From Bernardetiaceae bacterium (GTDB lineage: Bacteria > Bacteroidota > Bacteroidia > Cytophagales > Thermoflexibacteraceae), in NCBI GenBank assembly GCA_025056255.1, contig JANWVT010000014.1:25465-89464 (forward strand): a stretch of DNA of 64,000 bases, in the 5' to 3' direction. The translations under genes and the position numbers were made by a program. Shown piece by piece: positions 30,381-39,723 of the stretch; the stretch's first letter is position 1; every line of letters begins with the position of its first letter. The notes beneath the pieces are model-generated. The model made no database searches, was not told the origin of the DNA, and saw only the letters and a program-made list of their open reading frames with translations.

Positions 30381-32273
30381 TTATTTTTTGTTTACGGTGC
30401 TTACTAAGGCACGCAATTGTGCGCGGAGTTTTTCTAATTTGCTTTCGGCAGCGTCTATTTTAACTTGGAAATCACGGCGCAGCTTTTCAGCTGTTTTAGA
30501 GTTAGCAAAAAAGTCAAGATTATTTTTCCACAGCGAAATATCGTTTTCCATTGCTGCAATTTTCTTGCGCAGTGCTTGCTCTTGTCTGGCTATAATGCGA
30601 GCAGCATCAGGATTTCCCTCCAAGGCTTGTAACTGCAAACGAAACTTAATTTTTTCGCGTTCTTCCTCCGACACGTTGAGATTGCTGAGAAATGCTGAAA
30701 CTGCATTGTCTAAGCGGTCAGCAATTTTTTCTACCTGATTGCGCGGCACGAAACCAATGGACGAAAATGCTTTGTGTAATTCTTCTAATTTAGCAAGGTC
30801 GGTTTCTTTGGCCGCAGCCATAGCTTCTATTTGTTCACAAATAGCACGCTTGCGCGCCAAATTATTTTCGAATTCTTTTTCTTGAATTTGCGCCCTGTTT
30901 CTTTTGCGTTCGAAGAAGTGGTCGCAAGCAGCCTTAAAACGCTGGTAGATAGCTTCACGTTGCGACTCGGGCACTGTGCCAATTTTTTTCCATTGCTCTT
31001 GCAGTTTGCGCATGGTGGCTGTTACTGCCTCCCACTCGGTACTGTCTTTGAGGGCTTCGGCTTGCCTGCAGAGCTCTATCTTTTGGCGTAAATTTTCTTG
31101 ACGTGTTTTTTCTAATTGGTCAAAGAATCGTCCTTTGGCAGCAAAAAATTGTTTGAAATTGCTCCAAAATTGCTTGTTGATATCCTTAGCAACTTCTTTT
31201 GGTGCCGGACCGATTTTTTCCCACTCAGCTTGCAATGCCATAATTTCTTTAGTCTTGGCATTCCACTCGGTGATGCGGTCGGAGTTGAACTCGGCAAAGG
31301 GTTCAATTTTAATGCAAAGAGCTTGTTTGGCTTTCATGTTTTCTTCCAACATGCGGCGCATCTCTTCTACTGCCTTGCGCTTGCGTTCATAAACAGCATC
31401 AGCAGCGGCTTTGAAGCGTTGCCAAATAGCCTCTTGCTGGTCTTTGGGAACCGGTCCGATTGATTTGTATTCTTCTTTGAGCTTGTTGAGAGTTGCAATA
31501 GCAGCATTGATGTTATCGCTTGTAGCAAGCGCTTCGGCTTTTTCGCAAATTTCTTGTTTAGCTGCCAAATTTTTTCGGCGGTCTAACTCAATCAGCTCAA
31601 TTTCAATGCTTTTTTGGCTGTAGAATCGGTCTAACAGCGCGTCGTAAGTGCTGTAAAGAGCATCGGCTTGTTGTGGAGGCACCGGACCTATGTCCTTCCA
31701 TTTTTGTTGGAGCTCTTTAAGCTTTTCAAGGCTGCTTCTGCCGGTGTCGCCGCCTTCCACTAAGGCTTTGATTTGTTGTAAAATAGCGTTTTTTTCTTCG
31801 TAATTCTTTTGACGGCGCTTTTCTAAGTCGCTATAATATTTTGCTTTTTTATCTTTCAGAGCCTTGTAGTTGGCATAGAATTTCTCAATCAGGGGGTCAG
31901 GTTTGTAATCAAAAGCATCCTGTTCGCCGCCTTCCGCCAAGAATTTCTGCAAGGCTTCTTCTCGCTCTTCCTTATTAATGCGGTCTATTTCTACTTTCAT
32001 TAGGCGAAGCAGCTCATCCACCTTTTTGAAGCTGGTTTCGTCAAAAAGTTTGGAAGAGGCTTCTACTAATTGGGCTTTGGTATATTGTGAAAAATCATGT
32101 TCGCCCATTAGCTCCAAATCCTGCTCTTCCTCGTCTTCGGCAGCATGTTCCTCAGGCAAGGGTGTTTCATCGGCAGGCTGGTGGTTGTGTTCTTCTTGAG
32201 AAGAAATATTTGCGGACAATTCTTCTTGTTTAAGCTCAGTGGCTTCGTTACGGTTTTCGCTCGGATTAATCAT
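30381..32273 (-). CDS. DUF349 repeat protein
   Basis: A 630-residue highly charged, almost wholly helical protein. An acidic N-terminal tail of about 60 residues is followed by repeated units of about 70-75 residues, each with a core LQxxWKxIGPVPxxxxxxIxxRF...FFxRK. At least five are clear (KWKDIGPVP, EYKSIGPVP, EWEKIGPAP, QWKKIGTVP, AFSSIGFVP) and a sixth degenerate one may precede them. The C-terminal 80 residues look like coiled coil. No enzyme motif is present. DUF349 proteins are widespread in Bacteroidota; no role is established that I can apply here. Confidence 0.85.
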   Translation of the reverse strand: MINPSENRNEATELKQEELSANISSQEEHNHQPADETPLPEEHAAEDEEEQDLELMGEHDFSQYTKAQLVEASSKLFDETSFKKVDELLRLMKVEIDRINKEEREEALQKFLAEGGEQDAFDYKPDPLIEKFYANYKALKDKKAKYYSDLEKRRQKNYEEKNAILQQIKALVEGGDTGRSSLEKLKELQQKWKDIGPVPPQQADALYSTYDALLDRFYSQKSIEIELIELDRRKNLAAKQEICEKAEALATSDNINAAIATLNKLKEEYKSIGPVPKDQQEAIWQRFKAAADAVYERKRKAVEEMRRMLEENMKAKQALCIKIEPFAEFNSDRITEWNAKTKEIMALQAEWEKIGPAPKEVAKDINKQFWSNFKQFFAAKGRFFDQLEKTRQENLRQKIELCRQAEALKDSTEWEAVTATMRKLQEQWKKIGTVPESQREAIYQRFKAACDHFFERKRNRAQIQEKEFENNLARKRAICEQIEAMAAAKETDLAKLEELHKAFSSIGFVPRNQVEKIADRLDNAVSAFLSNLNVSEEEREKIKFRLQLQALEGNPDAARIIARQEQALRKKIAAMENDISLWKNNLDFFANSKTAEKLRRDFQVKIDAAESKLEKLRAQLRALVSTVNKK

Positions 32274-32323
32274 GCTTCAATTAAATAGACTGCATACTTT
32301 GCAAAAGTAGCAATTTCAACAGT

Positions 32324-32899
32324 TTAATTCAAACGAGGGTCTTCAGGAAAATTTGAATAGGCGCGATATTTACCACCCATGCTGCGCAGTATAATTTGCC
32401 ACATTCTGTCAGTTGGCCATTCAAAAAGTGCACTAATAGACTGCCGGTAGATAATCCAAGAATTTTGTTCAATTTCACGAGCAAGTTGCTGCGCCGCCCA
32501 GCCGCTGTAGCCTACGAAAAAGCGGCAGTTAGACGGGTTGAGTTGCCGTAGGTTGCCGTAGTGGCTTAGTTGTTCAATGTCGCCTCCCCAATAGATGCCA
32601 TCTTTAATAGGAATGCAGCCTTTTAGCTCGGAAAAAGTATGAATAAAGTGCAGTGTGTTTTGCTCTACCGGACCGCCGATATATATTTTTTCTTCAATTT
32701 CGAGCAGGTCGGTAGTTTCGCTGACCAGCAAAGAAGTAGGTTTATTTAAAATTAATCCAAAGGTACCTGCTTCGTCGCTATGTTCGCAAAGAAGCACTAC
32801 AGTTCTTTCAAAATTGCCATCGGGCAAGAACGGTTCTGCAATCAGGATGTTGCCTTTGGCTACGGTATTATTTGGATTGAGTTGTTTGCCAAATATCAT
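32324..32899 (-). CDS. YqgE/AlgH family protein
   Basis: I use the ATG at 32899 (MIFGKQLNPNNTVAKGNILIAEPFL), since the longer ORF adds 29 residues with no match to the family. The 191-residue protein shows the hallmarks GNILIAEPFLPDGNFERTVVLLCEH, GTFGLILNKPT, IGGPVEQNTLHFIHT and RFFVGYSGWAAQQLAREIEQNSW. YqgE/AlgH proteins are conserved in many Gram-negative bacteria; AlgH influences alginate genes in Pseudomonas but the biochemical role is not known. It lies 50 bases upstream of the DUF349 gene in the same direction, so co-transcription is possible. Confidence 0.9.
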   Translation of the reverse strand: MIFGKQLNPNNTVAKGNILIAEPFLPDGNFERTVVLLCEHSDEAGTFGLILNKPTSLLVSETTDLLEIEEKIYIGGPVEQNTLHFIHTFSELKGCIPIKDGIYWGGDIEQLSHYGNLRQLNPSNCRFFVGYSGWAAQQLAREIEQNSWIIYRQSISALFEWPTDRMWQIILRSMGGKYRAYSNFPEDPRLN

Positions 32900-33125
32900 T
32901 CGCTCATCTGTGGGCTTAATGCCGTAAACTAATAAATTGCTCAGTAAAAAAACAAAATTATTGCTTTTGCGCTCAGTTATTAGCAAGTGGTCAAAAAAAT
33001 GGGGCGCTGTTTGCTCAAATTAGTTTGTTAGTGACTGAGCAAAAATATTCATTTGCATGCTTTGCATCATACTGTTTGCCGCGCAATACCCTGCTATTTT
33101 TAAAGTTTTGGCGGGCTATTGGTCA

Positions 33126-33156
33126 TAAAAAAGCCACCCCAACCTGTGAGGCGGCT
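33126..33156 (-). terminator. Rho-independent terminator after the LVIVD-repeat gene
   Basis: On the minus strand AGCCGCCTC and GGGGTGGCT pair over 9 bp (two G-T wobbles) around a 7-base loop, followed by a TTTTTT run. It lies just after the stop of the LVIVD-repeat gene. The rest of the 279-base gap to yqgE shows no gene. Confidence 0.7.
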
Positions 33157-33178
33157 GTTAATAAATATTGTGCTGTTT

Positions 33179-34426
33179 TCAGCGAGCAACTGTTTGGATA
33201 TCGGCTGTGCTACTTAAATCGAGAGTGCTTAACTCACTAAGTTTGAAGGGATCGCGGTAGTCGTATTGGGTAATTTTGTTTCCTCCTACCATGATTAATA
33301 TTTTTCGGTGGCTATCTGGAATTACGTCGTAGGTTTGGATGTTGGCAAAGTGAGCAACTTGTTTGATGGCGCGCGGATTGGTAGCATCGAACACTTTGAG
33401 CCCGTCGTACCCGTCGCAAATAAACAGCAGACCGTTGTCTATGCCCAAACCATGTGGATTTTTCATGGCATAGGTGCGTATTTTTTGAGGGCGTGAAGGA
33501 TTGCTAATGTCTATTACATCTAACTGATTGACATTGCCGCCGCAGTCGGAACCATTTCGTAGCGTTACGTAAGCATACTGACCCTCTACTACAACTGGGT
33601 CGCAGCTGCGTACATGCCTATATGTTCCTTCCAACTGTGGACGTACGCGCTCAGTAGCGTCGAAAATGTACATTCCTGATTGCGAGCCTACAAACAGGCG
33701 GTTTTCGTAACCGAATAAAGTTTCTATGTCGCTGCCAACAGGTATTTTCTGCCCGATAAGTTCAGGTGAAGCAGGATTGCGGATGGAAAACACGAGCAAG
33801 TCGCGTGAGTCTATGGCATACAGAAAGTTATCCATTAGCACAAAGCAAGCCATAGAACCTCCTCTGCCCCCGCCTGTGGGGCGATTGGCAGGAGCTTTTG
33901 CCACAGGTGCTGCGCTCATTAGCAGAGGGTTGGTGTTACCAAAACTGTTGCCCATAATGCCAAAGTTGCCGTTGTTAAAGCCGCCCCCTATTAAGCTGAA
34001 TCCTCCAAAGGCATTGCGAATGATGTTTTGTAGGTCGTTGCCTGTGCGCCATGCAATAGTATTGTTGTCCCATGCGGCAGCTCGCGGACGATGTGTGAAA
34101 ACTGACGGAATGCGTCGTACTTCCTTAATGGCATTCAAGTCGGAAATGTCGAGCGCTACCAAGTCCTGATGGGCATTAGCATACAAAATATTGCCGCGTA
34201 CTGCCATATCTACGTTGCCGGGGATTTGAATGAAACCGACTTTTTTAGGCGACTTTGGGTCAAAATTGTTGATAACCAGCACTCCTTCATTAATGATGTT
34301 GACGTACAAAAAACCATCGTCGTACCAAATTTTACCTGCCTGTGAAAGGCTGTTCTGAGCCCACGTTGTCCATACAAGCCCAAAGGTTGCCAACATAATG
34401 CTGACATATTTTAAAATTGTCTTCAT
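33179..34426 (-). CDS. Secreted LVIVD-repeat beta-propeller protein
   Basis: The 415-residue protein has a signal peptide (cut near TTWAQ) and a series of about 40-residue repeats of the LVIVD type, each with a strand ending in a variant of LxVxDxxxPxxP: GVLVINNFDPKSPKKVG, DLVALDISDLNAIKEV, DLLVFSIRNPASPELIG, GMYIFDATERVRPQLEG, QLDVIDISNPSRPQKI, GLKVFDATNPRAIKQV. This predicts a beta-propeller outside the cytoplasm. A Gly/Phe/Asn-rich insert (around residues 140-160) interrupts the propeller. No T9SS sorting domain is present. The ligand or role is unknown. Confidence 0.85.
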   Translation of the reverse strand: MKTILKYVSIMLATFGLVWTTWAQNSLSQAGKIWYDDGFLYVNIINEGVLVINNFDPKSPKKVGFIQIPGNVDMAVRGNILYANAHQDLVALDISDLNAIKEVRRIPSVFTHRPRAAAWDNNTIAWRTGNDLQNIIRNAFGGFSLIGGGFNNGNFGIMGNSFGNTNPLLMSAAPVAKAPANRPTGGGRGGSMACFVLMDNFLYAIDSRDLLVFSIRNPASPELIGQKIPVGSDIETLFGYENRLFVGSQSGMYIFDATERVRPQLEGTYRHVRSCDPVVVEGQYAYVTLRNGSDCGGNVNQLDVIDISNPSRPQKIRTYAMKNPHGLGIDNGLLFICDGYDGLKVFDATNPRAIKQVAHFANIQTYDVIPDSHRKILIMVGGNKITQYDYRDPFKLSELSTLDLSSTADIQTVAR

Positions 34427-34560
34427 GGCGTTTTAGGATTTGTTTGCCTATAGGGAGTTACTTTTTGCAGAAAGGTTGCTGGTAAATGCAAAAAAATTTG
34501 TGGAAGGTAGTCCTTTCTTACCAAGTAGAAGTACTCCAAATCAAAAGTCAAAATCAAAAG

Positions 34561-34992
34561 TCAATTGTGCAACTCTGCTATTAGTTTGCGCGCTAATTGT
34601 TTTGCTTCTTCCAGAGAGCCTACCGTAGGGGTGAGCAATCCTGTGGATTGATGCACATTTTCATACATAATATCTACCGAAAGTTTGCTGAACACCGAGT
34701 TAGTGGAATCTATCACAATTTCAGCCAATAAACCGTTTTTCACAACAGTGGGGAACCACTCGCTTTGCAGCCATGCATCGGTTTCTACAGGTACTATTTC
34801 CAAATACCTGTAATCGGTAATCATGATTTTGATGTGGTGGTCTTTAATGTAGTCAAATGGAAACCGCAGGGCACGCATTGCTTCTGGGTCGTCGAGCAGC
34901 CATAACCCTTTCCAATAGCCGAAGATAGTGTAAGGGATTTCATCACTTATGTCATAAAGTTCGGCATAATTATTTTCAAAAATCTTGCGCAT
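34561..34992 (-). CDS. Small STAS/SpoIIAA-like protein
   Basis: I use the ATG at 34992 (MRKIFENNYAELYD; an ATG two codons earlier is also possible) because the longer ORF adds a 20-residue unconserved tail. The 143-residue protein follows the same plan as the copies at 17256 and 54986: strands at the start (ELYDISDEIPYTIFGYWKG), a helix leading to IKIMITDYRYLEI, VETDAWLQSEWFPTVVKNG, and the C-terminal GSLEEAKQLARKL helix. The core strand after EWFPTVV is LLAEIVIDS rather than a KxAII type, so this is the most divergent copy. Divergent from the PASTA gene. Function unknown. Confidence 0.6.
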   Translation of the reverse strand: MRKIFENNYAELYDISDEIPYTIFGYWKGLWLLDDPEAMRALRFPFDYIKDHHIKIMITDYRYLEIVPVETDAWLQSEWFPTVVKNGLLAEIVIDSTNSVFSKLSVDIMYENVHQSTGLLTPTVGSLEEAKQLARKLIAELHN

Positions 34993-35101
34993 CGACATAC
35001 CAAGTCGTAGGAATATGACAACAAAACATGTATCCCATGATAAAGTTCGCAATAGTTTTTCAAGATTTTGCTATCCAAAAGCAAGTTTTTAGCTTTGCGA
35101 T

Positions 35102-35944
35102 ATGTGGAAATCTTTTGTAGAAAAATTCTTAGGGGGTACTGCTATATTCGATTTGCGCAGCAATACACCAGCTGCACTATTGCTCAATTTAGTGCTTATT
35201 ATACTACTAACAGGCTTATTGGTGCTCTCATTTTTTTATGTTTACTTGCCTTTAACCACCAATCACGGCGAAAGTATTACTGTACCAGACTTGGAAGGGC
35301 TTACTTTACAACAGGCAGAAAGCTTTTTAGAAGAGCGAGAGTTGCGCTACATCGTAACCGACTCCAGCTATAATCCTAAACTACCACCATTGGCAATTCT
35401 TTCACAAGACCCTCCTAAAAACTCCAAAGTGAAAGTAAATCGCCGGATTCACTTGGTTGTGAATGCTACCCGTCCGCCAATGGAGCAAGTACCTAACATT
35501 ATAGACAACTCAGTTAAGCAAGCAGACCAACTGTTAGAAAGCTACGGATTTAAATTAGGTGAAATTAAATATGTCCCCGATATAGCCTCTAATGCGGTGT
35601 TACGAGTTTTTCACAACGGAAAAGAAATCACCAAACAACAGTTAGAAGCAGGTTTTTTGCTGCCCAAAGGAGCCAAAATAGACTTGGTAGTAGGGGACGG
35701 CTTAGGCAATATGACCTTCGATTTGCCTAATTTGGTAGGTAAACCCTTAGCAGAAGTGCAATTTTTGTTGCGCGGCATGGGCTTAGATGCTGGTAACATC
35801 ATCTACGAATCGGCTAATGGCAGGGAGTTAGGCATTGTTATTCGGCAAAAACCTGCCTACGAGCCGGGCAAAAAAGTGAAAATAGGAGAGGTAATAGACC
35901 TTTGGGTTACTGGTGACGAGCCAACTGAGTTTGAAAACCGATAA
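35102..35944 (+). CDS. Membrane-anchored PASTA-domain protein
   Basis: The 280-residue protein has a short cytosolic N-terminus, one membrane helix (about residues 27-50) and three extracytoplasmic PASTA domains: ITVPDLEGLTLQQAESFL, QVPNIIDNSVKQADQLLESYGF and FDLPNLVGKPLAEVQFLLRGMG, each followed by the typical VxxQxPxxGxxVKxGxxIxLxV segment. PASTA domains bind peptidoglycan or muropeptide-like ligands. There is no kinase or penicillin-binding domain, so this is a stand-alone wall-sensing or scaffold protein, as usual in Bacteroidota. The next gene, 55 bases on, encodes a T9SS cargo and may share the transcript. Confidence 0.88.
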   Translation: MWKSFVEKFLGGTAIFDLRSNTPAALLLNLVLIILLTGLLVLSFFYVYLPLTTNHGESITVPDLEGLTLQQAESFLEERELRYIVTDSSYNPKLPPLAILSQDPPKNSKVKVNRRIHLVVNATRPPMEQVPNIIDNSVKQADQLLESYGFKLGEIKYVPDIASNAVLRVFHNGKEITKQQLEAGFLLPKGAKIDLVVGDGLGNMTFDLPNLVGKPLAEVQFLLRGMGLDAGNIIYESANGRELGIVIRQKPAYEPGKKVKIGEVIDLWVTGDEPTEFENR

Positions 35945-35999
35945 ATACTAACGGCTTATTGCGCAACTTTACGCCAATACTTCATTACTGTTTTCGAGT

Positions 36000-37907
36000 A
36001 TGCTGAAAAATACAGCAGTTATTTGGCTTTGTTTAATTGGCTTTGTTGCAACAGCGGCACATGGTCAGTTGCGTCTGATTCCCTTTTCTCCCCAGCAAAT
36101 TCAACCTTTACATGCTTCTGTGCCCAGTAGGGTAGAGGAAAATGCAGAAGATACCTCTCGACTGAGCCTGCCTTTTTTTGACGATTTTAGCACTAATGGC
36201 AAACCTTGGTTGCATAAAGGGCGTGCCGATGAACCAGATACCTCTCGGTGGGTGCCTCGTGGCGGCACGTTTGTCAACAATACATTAGCGGTGAATCCGC
36301 CTTCATTCAACGTAGCAACATTCGACGGCATCTCGGCTAATGGCAGACCCTATGACTTTGCAAATGTTTTTGCAGTAGGTATTACCGATATGCTGGTATC
36401 TAAGCGAATAGATTTAGATACCATGAAGCCACAAAACAATATTTTTCTTAGTTTCTTTTGGCAGTCGGAGGGGATGGGAGAAAAACCTGACGAGGAAGAC
36501 TACTTAGCAGTAGAGTTCTTAGACCGCAACAATAATTGGATACGGCGTTGGCAACAAAATGGCGGACAGGCTACTGCCGATTTTCGCTATGTGATACTAC
36601 CAGTACAAACCCCCGAGTTTTTACATAAAAACTTTCGCTTTCGCTTTGTGCGATATGGCAGGCAGGCAGGAGCTTTTGATACATGGCATGTAGATTATAT
36701 TTACATGAATAAAAACAGAAATCCTAACGATAATTCATTGCTCGACATTGCAGCCAACAACATCCGCGGTAGGTTTTTGAAGCGTTATAGCGCGATGCCA
36801 ATGCGCCAGTTTGTGCAAAATCCACAAGCAGAAATAGCTGATTCTGTTTTTCTTTCAGTAAGTAACTTAGACCGTAGGTTTAACGTTTTTGCTTACGATG
36901 CGCTCCTCAAAGAAACAATAAGCGGACGCGAGCTGGGGTTGTTGGCTGACACTACAGCTATTATCAGAGAGTTTCAGCGCAATTTTTTAGTAGGAGCAGT
37001 GAATCGTGGAGTGGGCAAACGCCCCCCCGTAGTGCTACCTCTCAATCAGCCGCGAATGATCCTGGAAACTATCTTTAGGCTTAACACTGGCGAACGCGAC
37101 GACCTTATTCCACCTATCAACTTTAGAAATAATGATACGCTCAGCAGCATTACCGTTTTCGATAATTATTATGCCTACGACGACGGTAGTGCAGAATTTG
37201 CTATTTCTTTTAATCAACAATTTGGCAAATTAGCTTACCGCTACCAGCTCAATACACAGGCTACCCTTTCGCACATCGACCTTTACTTTGTGCCTATTTT
37301 GACCAACCTGCAAGGCGAAACCTACAACTTGCGCGTGTGGAAACGATTAGATGAGCAAACCGGAGGCGTGCGCGACTCTGTTTTACTGGTTCAAAACACT
37401 TTTGTAACTTATTCAGACAGCCTCAACAAATTTATTCGCATTCCCCTTTCAAGGCGCATTCCTTTGCAAGGTTCTTTCTTTATTGGAGTAGAGCAACTGA
37501 GCAGCAAACCACTTACACTTGGCTTTGACCGCAATACTGACTCGGGCAGTGAAATATGGGTGAACGTAGCTAATAAATGGGAACGCAACACACAAATAAA
37601 AGGTAGCATCATGTTGCGACCTGTATTTGCCGAAGAGCTGGTAACTGCTTTGCCAGATGAGCAGTTAAAAACACTATCTACAGTAGTATATCCCAATCCA
37701 AGCAGCGGTATATTTTCCCTTCAAGGCCGGGTTAACCAACTCACCGTTTATGACTTACAAGGGCGGATAGTGTTTCAAAAGGACTTTGCGCCGGGAGAGT
37801 TAGCCGAAAATTTATCGTTGGAGCACTGCCCCAGTGGCATTTACCTGCTGCAAATTGTAAATGAGCAACATACGAAAATAGCAAAACTGCTACTGCAAAA
37901 GCAGTAA
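36000..37907 (+). CDS. T9SS type A sorting-domain protein
   Basis: The 635-residue protein starts with a signal peptide (cut near AAHGQ). The central part is beta-rich without an enzymatic motif I recognise; FDDFSTNGKPW and the FDTWHVDYIYM segment suggest jelly-roll or MAM-like folds. The last 75 residues are a type A T9SS C-terminal domain: VYPNPSSGIFSL, LTVYDLQGRIVFQK and GIYLLQIVNEQHTKIAKLLLQKQ. Such proteins are carried across the outer membrane by the type IX system and attached or released. This is the best evidence that the organism has T9SS. Confidence 0.88.
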   Translation: MLKNTAVIWLCLIGFVATAAHGQLRLIPFSPQQIQPLHASVPSRVEENAEDTSRLSLPFFDDFSTNGKPWLHKGRADEPDTSRWVPRGGTFVNNTLAVNPPSFNVATFDGISANGRPYDFANVFAVGITDMLVSKRIDLDTMKPQNNIFLSFFWQSEGMGEKPDEEDYLAVEFLDRNNNWIRRWQQNGGQATADFRYVILPVQTPEFLHKNFRFRFVRYGRQAGAFDTWHVDYIYMNKNRNPNDNSLLDIAANNIRGRFLKRYSAMPMRQFVQNPQAEIADSVFLSVSNLDRRFNVFAYDALLKETISGRELGLLADTTAIIREFQRNFLVGAVNRGVGKRPPVVLPLNQPRMILETIFRLNTGERDDLIPPINFRNNDTLSSITVFDNYYAYDDGSAEFAISFNQQFGKLAYRYQLNTQATLSHIDLYFVPILTNLQGETYNLRVWKRLDEQTGGVRDSVLLVQNTFVTYSDSLNKFIRIPLSRRIPLQGSFFIGVEQLSSKPLTLGFDRNTDSGSEIWVNVANKWERNTQIKGSIMLRPVFAEELVTALPDEQLKTLSTVVYPNPSSGIFSLQGRVNQLTVYDLQGRIVFQKDFAPGELAENLSLEHCPSGIYLLQIVNEQHTKIAKLLLQKQ

Positions 37908-37912
37908 TTTTT
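37891..37912 (+). terminator. Terminator overlapping the end of the T9SS gene
   Basis: TACTGC and GCAGTA form a 6-bp stem with an AAAA loop, followed by ATTTTT. The stem includes the stop codon region of the T9SS gene. Short stem, so moderate confidence. Confidence 0.45.
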
Positions 37913-38094
37913 ACGAAAAAAGCAAGTTTTTGCGAGAAAAAATATTTTTTTAAGCCCCCTCGTTTGTAGCCCTTCCTGAACGAGTCAAGAGTTGGCGGCA
38001 CTTTTTTTTTCAGTTTTTTTATTTCACTTTTGTTTTCCGGTCGCTCAAGACCCAACAGCCAGTAAGTTTTGGAAATTGTATACTTGGCTTTTCA

Positions 38095-38116
38095 AAATGC
38101 CCTGTGCGGGGCATTT
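38095..38116 (+). promoter_or_regulatory. Hairpin upstream of dnaA
   Basis: AAATGCCC (38095-38102) and GGGCATTT (38109-38116) form a perfect 8-bp stem with a 6-base loop about 80 bases before dnaA. There is no T-run. It may be a leader structure or a terminator of upstream transcription. Confidence 0.35.
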
Positions 38117-38151
38117 AGGTAAGTAATAATTATGCGTTTACTCTTTTCAGG

Positions 38152-38169
38152 TCTTGCTGAAAAGCAAGA
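38152..38169 (+). promoter_or_regulatory. GAAA-tetraloop hairpin in the dnaA leader
   Basis: TCTTGCT and AGCAAGA form a perfect 7-bp stem closed by GAAA, a GNRA tetraloop, 25 bases upstream of the dnaA start. GNRA loops give stable RNA hairpins, so a 5'-UTR element is plausible if transcription begins upstream. I see no DnaA boxes (TTATNCACA) in the gap 37908-38194, so this does not look like an origin. Confidence 0.4.
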
Positions 38170-38194
38170 ATGTAAGTGGCTTTTTGTTTAGAAA

Positions 38195-39718
38195 ATGGTG
38201 TCTGATGGTTTTAACTGCAAACAAAAACAAGCGATGATTGACCTGAAAAAGCCTTCGGCAACAGTAGAACCCTCCTCTGTTAGCGAGGCAAGTATAAAAC
38301 AAGACCACAACGCAGCTTGGCGGCAGTGTCTGTCGCTCATTATGCCTGCCGTTGGCGAACAGGCTTTTCAGACTTGGTTTCAGCCGATTGTTCCGCTGCA
38401 ACTCACCAACAATGTGCTTGTCATACAAGTGCCTAATCATTTTTTCTATGAATGGTTAGAAGAGCATTATGTGCATATTCTCAAACGCGCCATTGTGCAA
38501 GTACTGGGCGTACACGGCAAGTTAGAGTACTCCATAGTGGTAGACCAAAATAATGGTAGACAGCCCTACACACTCAATATTCCACAAAACATACAGGCAA
38601 CAACCTTGCAGCGACCTGTACGTCAGATTACTGGGCATTCGGTAGCTGTAACGAGCGAGTCCAAAGAACTGTTCGACTCCAACTTAAACCCTCGTTACAC
38701 TTTCGATAACTTCATAGAAGGGGAGTGCAACCGGCTGGCCAGAGCTGCTGGTATATCGGTAGCAAGCAAACCGGGGTTTACCTCGTTCAACCCGTTTTTA
38801 GTTTACTCTGGTTTTGGGCTCGGCAAAACACATCTGATTCAGGCAATTGGCAATGAAATCAAGCGGCTGCATCCATATCACCAAATTTTGTACATTACCT
38901 CCGAAGATTTCATTGCCCAGTTTGTAGATGCAGTTAAACTGGGAGAGGTGCGTCGGTTTGTGGCACAGTTTCAGCGCGCCGACACACTTATTATCGACGA
39001 TGTGCAATTTTTTGGTGGCAAAGACAAAAGCCAAGAACAATTTTTTCACATTTTTAACCACTTGCACCAAAATGGCAAACAAATTATTATGTCGAGCGAC
39101 TGCGCCCCCAAAGACATGAAAGGGCTAATGGAACGCCTGCTGTCGCGCTTTAAATGGGGTGCTACCATAGATTTGCAAGCCCCTGATTACCACACTCGTA
39201 TAGCCATTGTGCAAACTAAACTCAACGCTCAGGGTATTTATGTTCCTGACAATGTGGTAGATTACTTAGCTCAGCACGTAACTGACAACATTCGCACCTT
39301 AGAAAGCGTTATCACTACGCTTGCTTTGCACTATACCATCGGTAAGGCAGAGCTTACGCTGGAACTTGCTAAAACCGTAGTTGCCAAGCTGTGCCACACA
39401 GAACAACTCACCGAAAAGCGCTTTACAGTAGCCCAAATTCAGCAAATGGTAGCAGAACACTACTATTTGAAAGTGAGCGACTTACTTTCTGCTTCTCGCA
39501 AGCCCGAACTGGCTACGCCTCGCCAAATAGCGATGTATTTGTGTGCGCAATATACAGAGGCTTCTAACAAAATGATTGCCTCACAATTTGGAGGAAAAGA
39601 CCAAAGTACCATTTCGCATGCGTGCAAAGCCGTACAACGCAAAATGCAAACCGATGAAAGCTATAAGAAACTCATTGGTGCGTTGAAAGCCAAGCTCAAC
39701 AACTTGCGACAGGAATAA
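38195..39718 (+). CDS. dnaA: Chromosomal replication initiator DnaA
   Basis: DnaA opens the replication origin in an ATP-dependent way. The 507-residue protein (494 if ATG 38234 is used) has domain I (AWRQCLSLIMPAVGEQAFQTWF), a linker, the AAA+ domain with Walker A SGFGLGKTHL (about residue 205), Walker B TLIIDDVQFF, a sensor at MSSDCAPKD, and domain IV whose signature is QSTISHACKAVQRKM. All key residues look intact. The gene is followed after 5 bases by a glycosyltransferase gene rather than dnaN, and no origin repeats are seen, as in many Bacteroidota where dnaA is away from oriC. Confidence 0.97.
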   Translation: MVSDGFNCKQKQAMIDLKKPSATVEPSSVSEASIKQDHNAAWRQCLSLIMPAVGEQAFQTWFQPIVPLQLTNNVLVIQVPNHFFYEWLEEHYVHILKRAIVQVLGVHGKLEYSIVVDQNNGRQPYTLNIPQNIQATTLQRPVRQITGHSVAVTSESKELFDSNLNPRYTFDNFIEGECNRLARAAGISVASKPGFTSFNPFLVYSGFGLGKTHLIQAIGNEIKRLHPYHQILYITSEDFIAQFVDAVKLGEVRRFVAQFQRADTLIIDDVQFFGGKDKSQEQFFHIFNHLHQNGKQIIMSSDCAPKDMKGLMERLLSRFKWGATIDLQAPDYHTRIAIVQTKLNAQGIYVPDNVVDYLAQHVTDNIRTLESVITTLALHYTIGKAELTLELAKTVVAKLCHTEQLTEKRFTVAQIQQMVAEHYYLKVSDLLSASRKPELATPRQIAMYLCAQYTEASNKMIASQFGGKDQSTISHACKAVQRKMQTDESYKKLIGALKAKLNNLRQE

Positions 39719-39723
39719 ACTGT

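Noticed and set aside
34539-34562. Direct repeat AATCAAAAGTC twice, period 13
   Set aside because: Only two short copies in AT-rich DNA at the end of the STAS-like gene; probably chance.
37741-38055. 104-codon minus-strand ORF at the end of the T9SS gene
   Set aside because: Overlaps the conserved sorting domain coding region and a homopolymer-rich gap; no family match.
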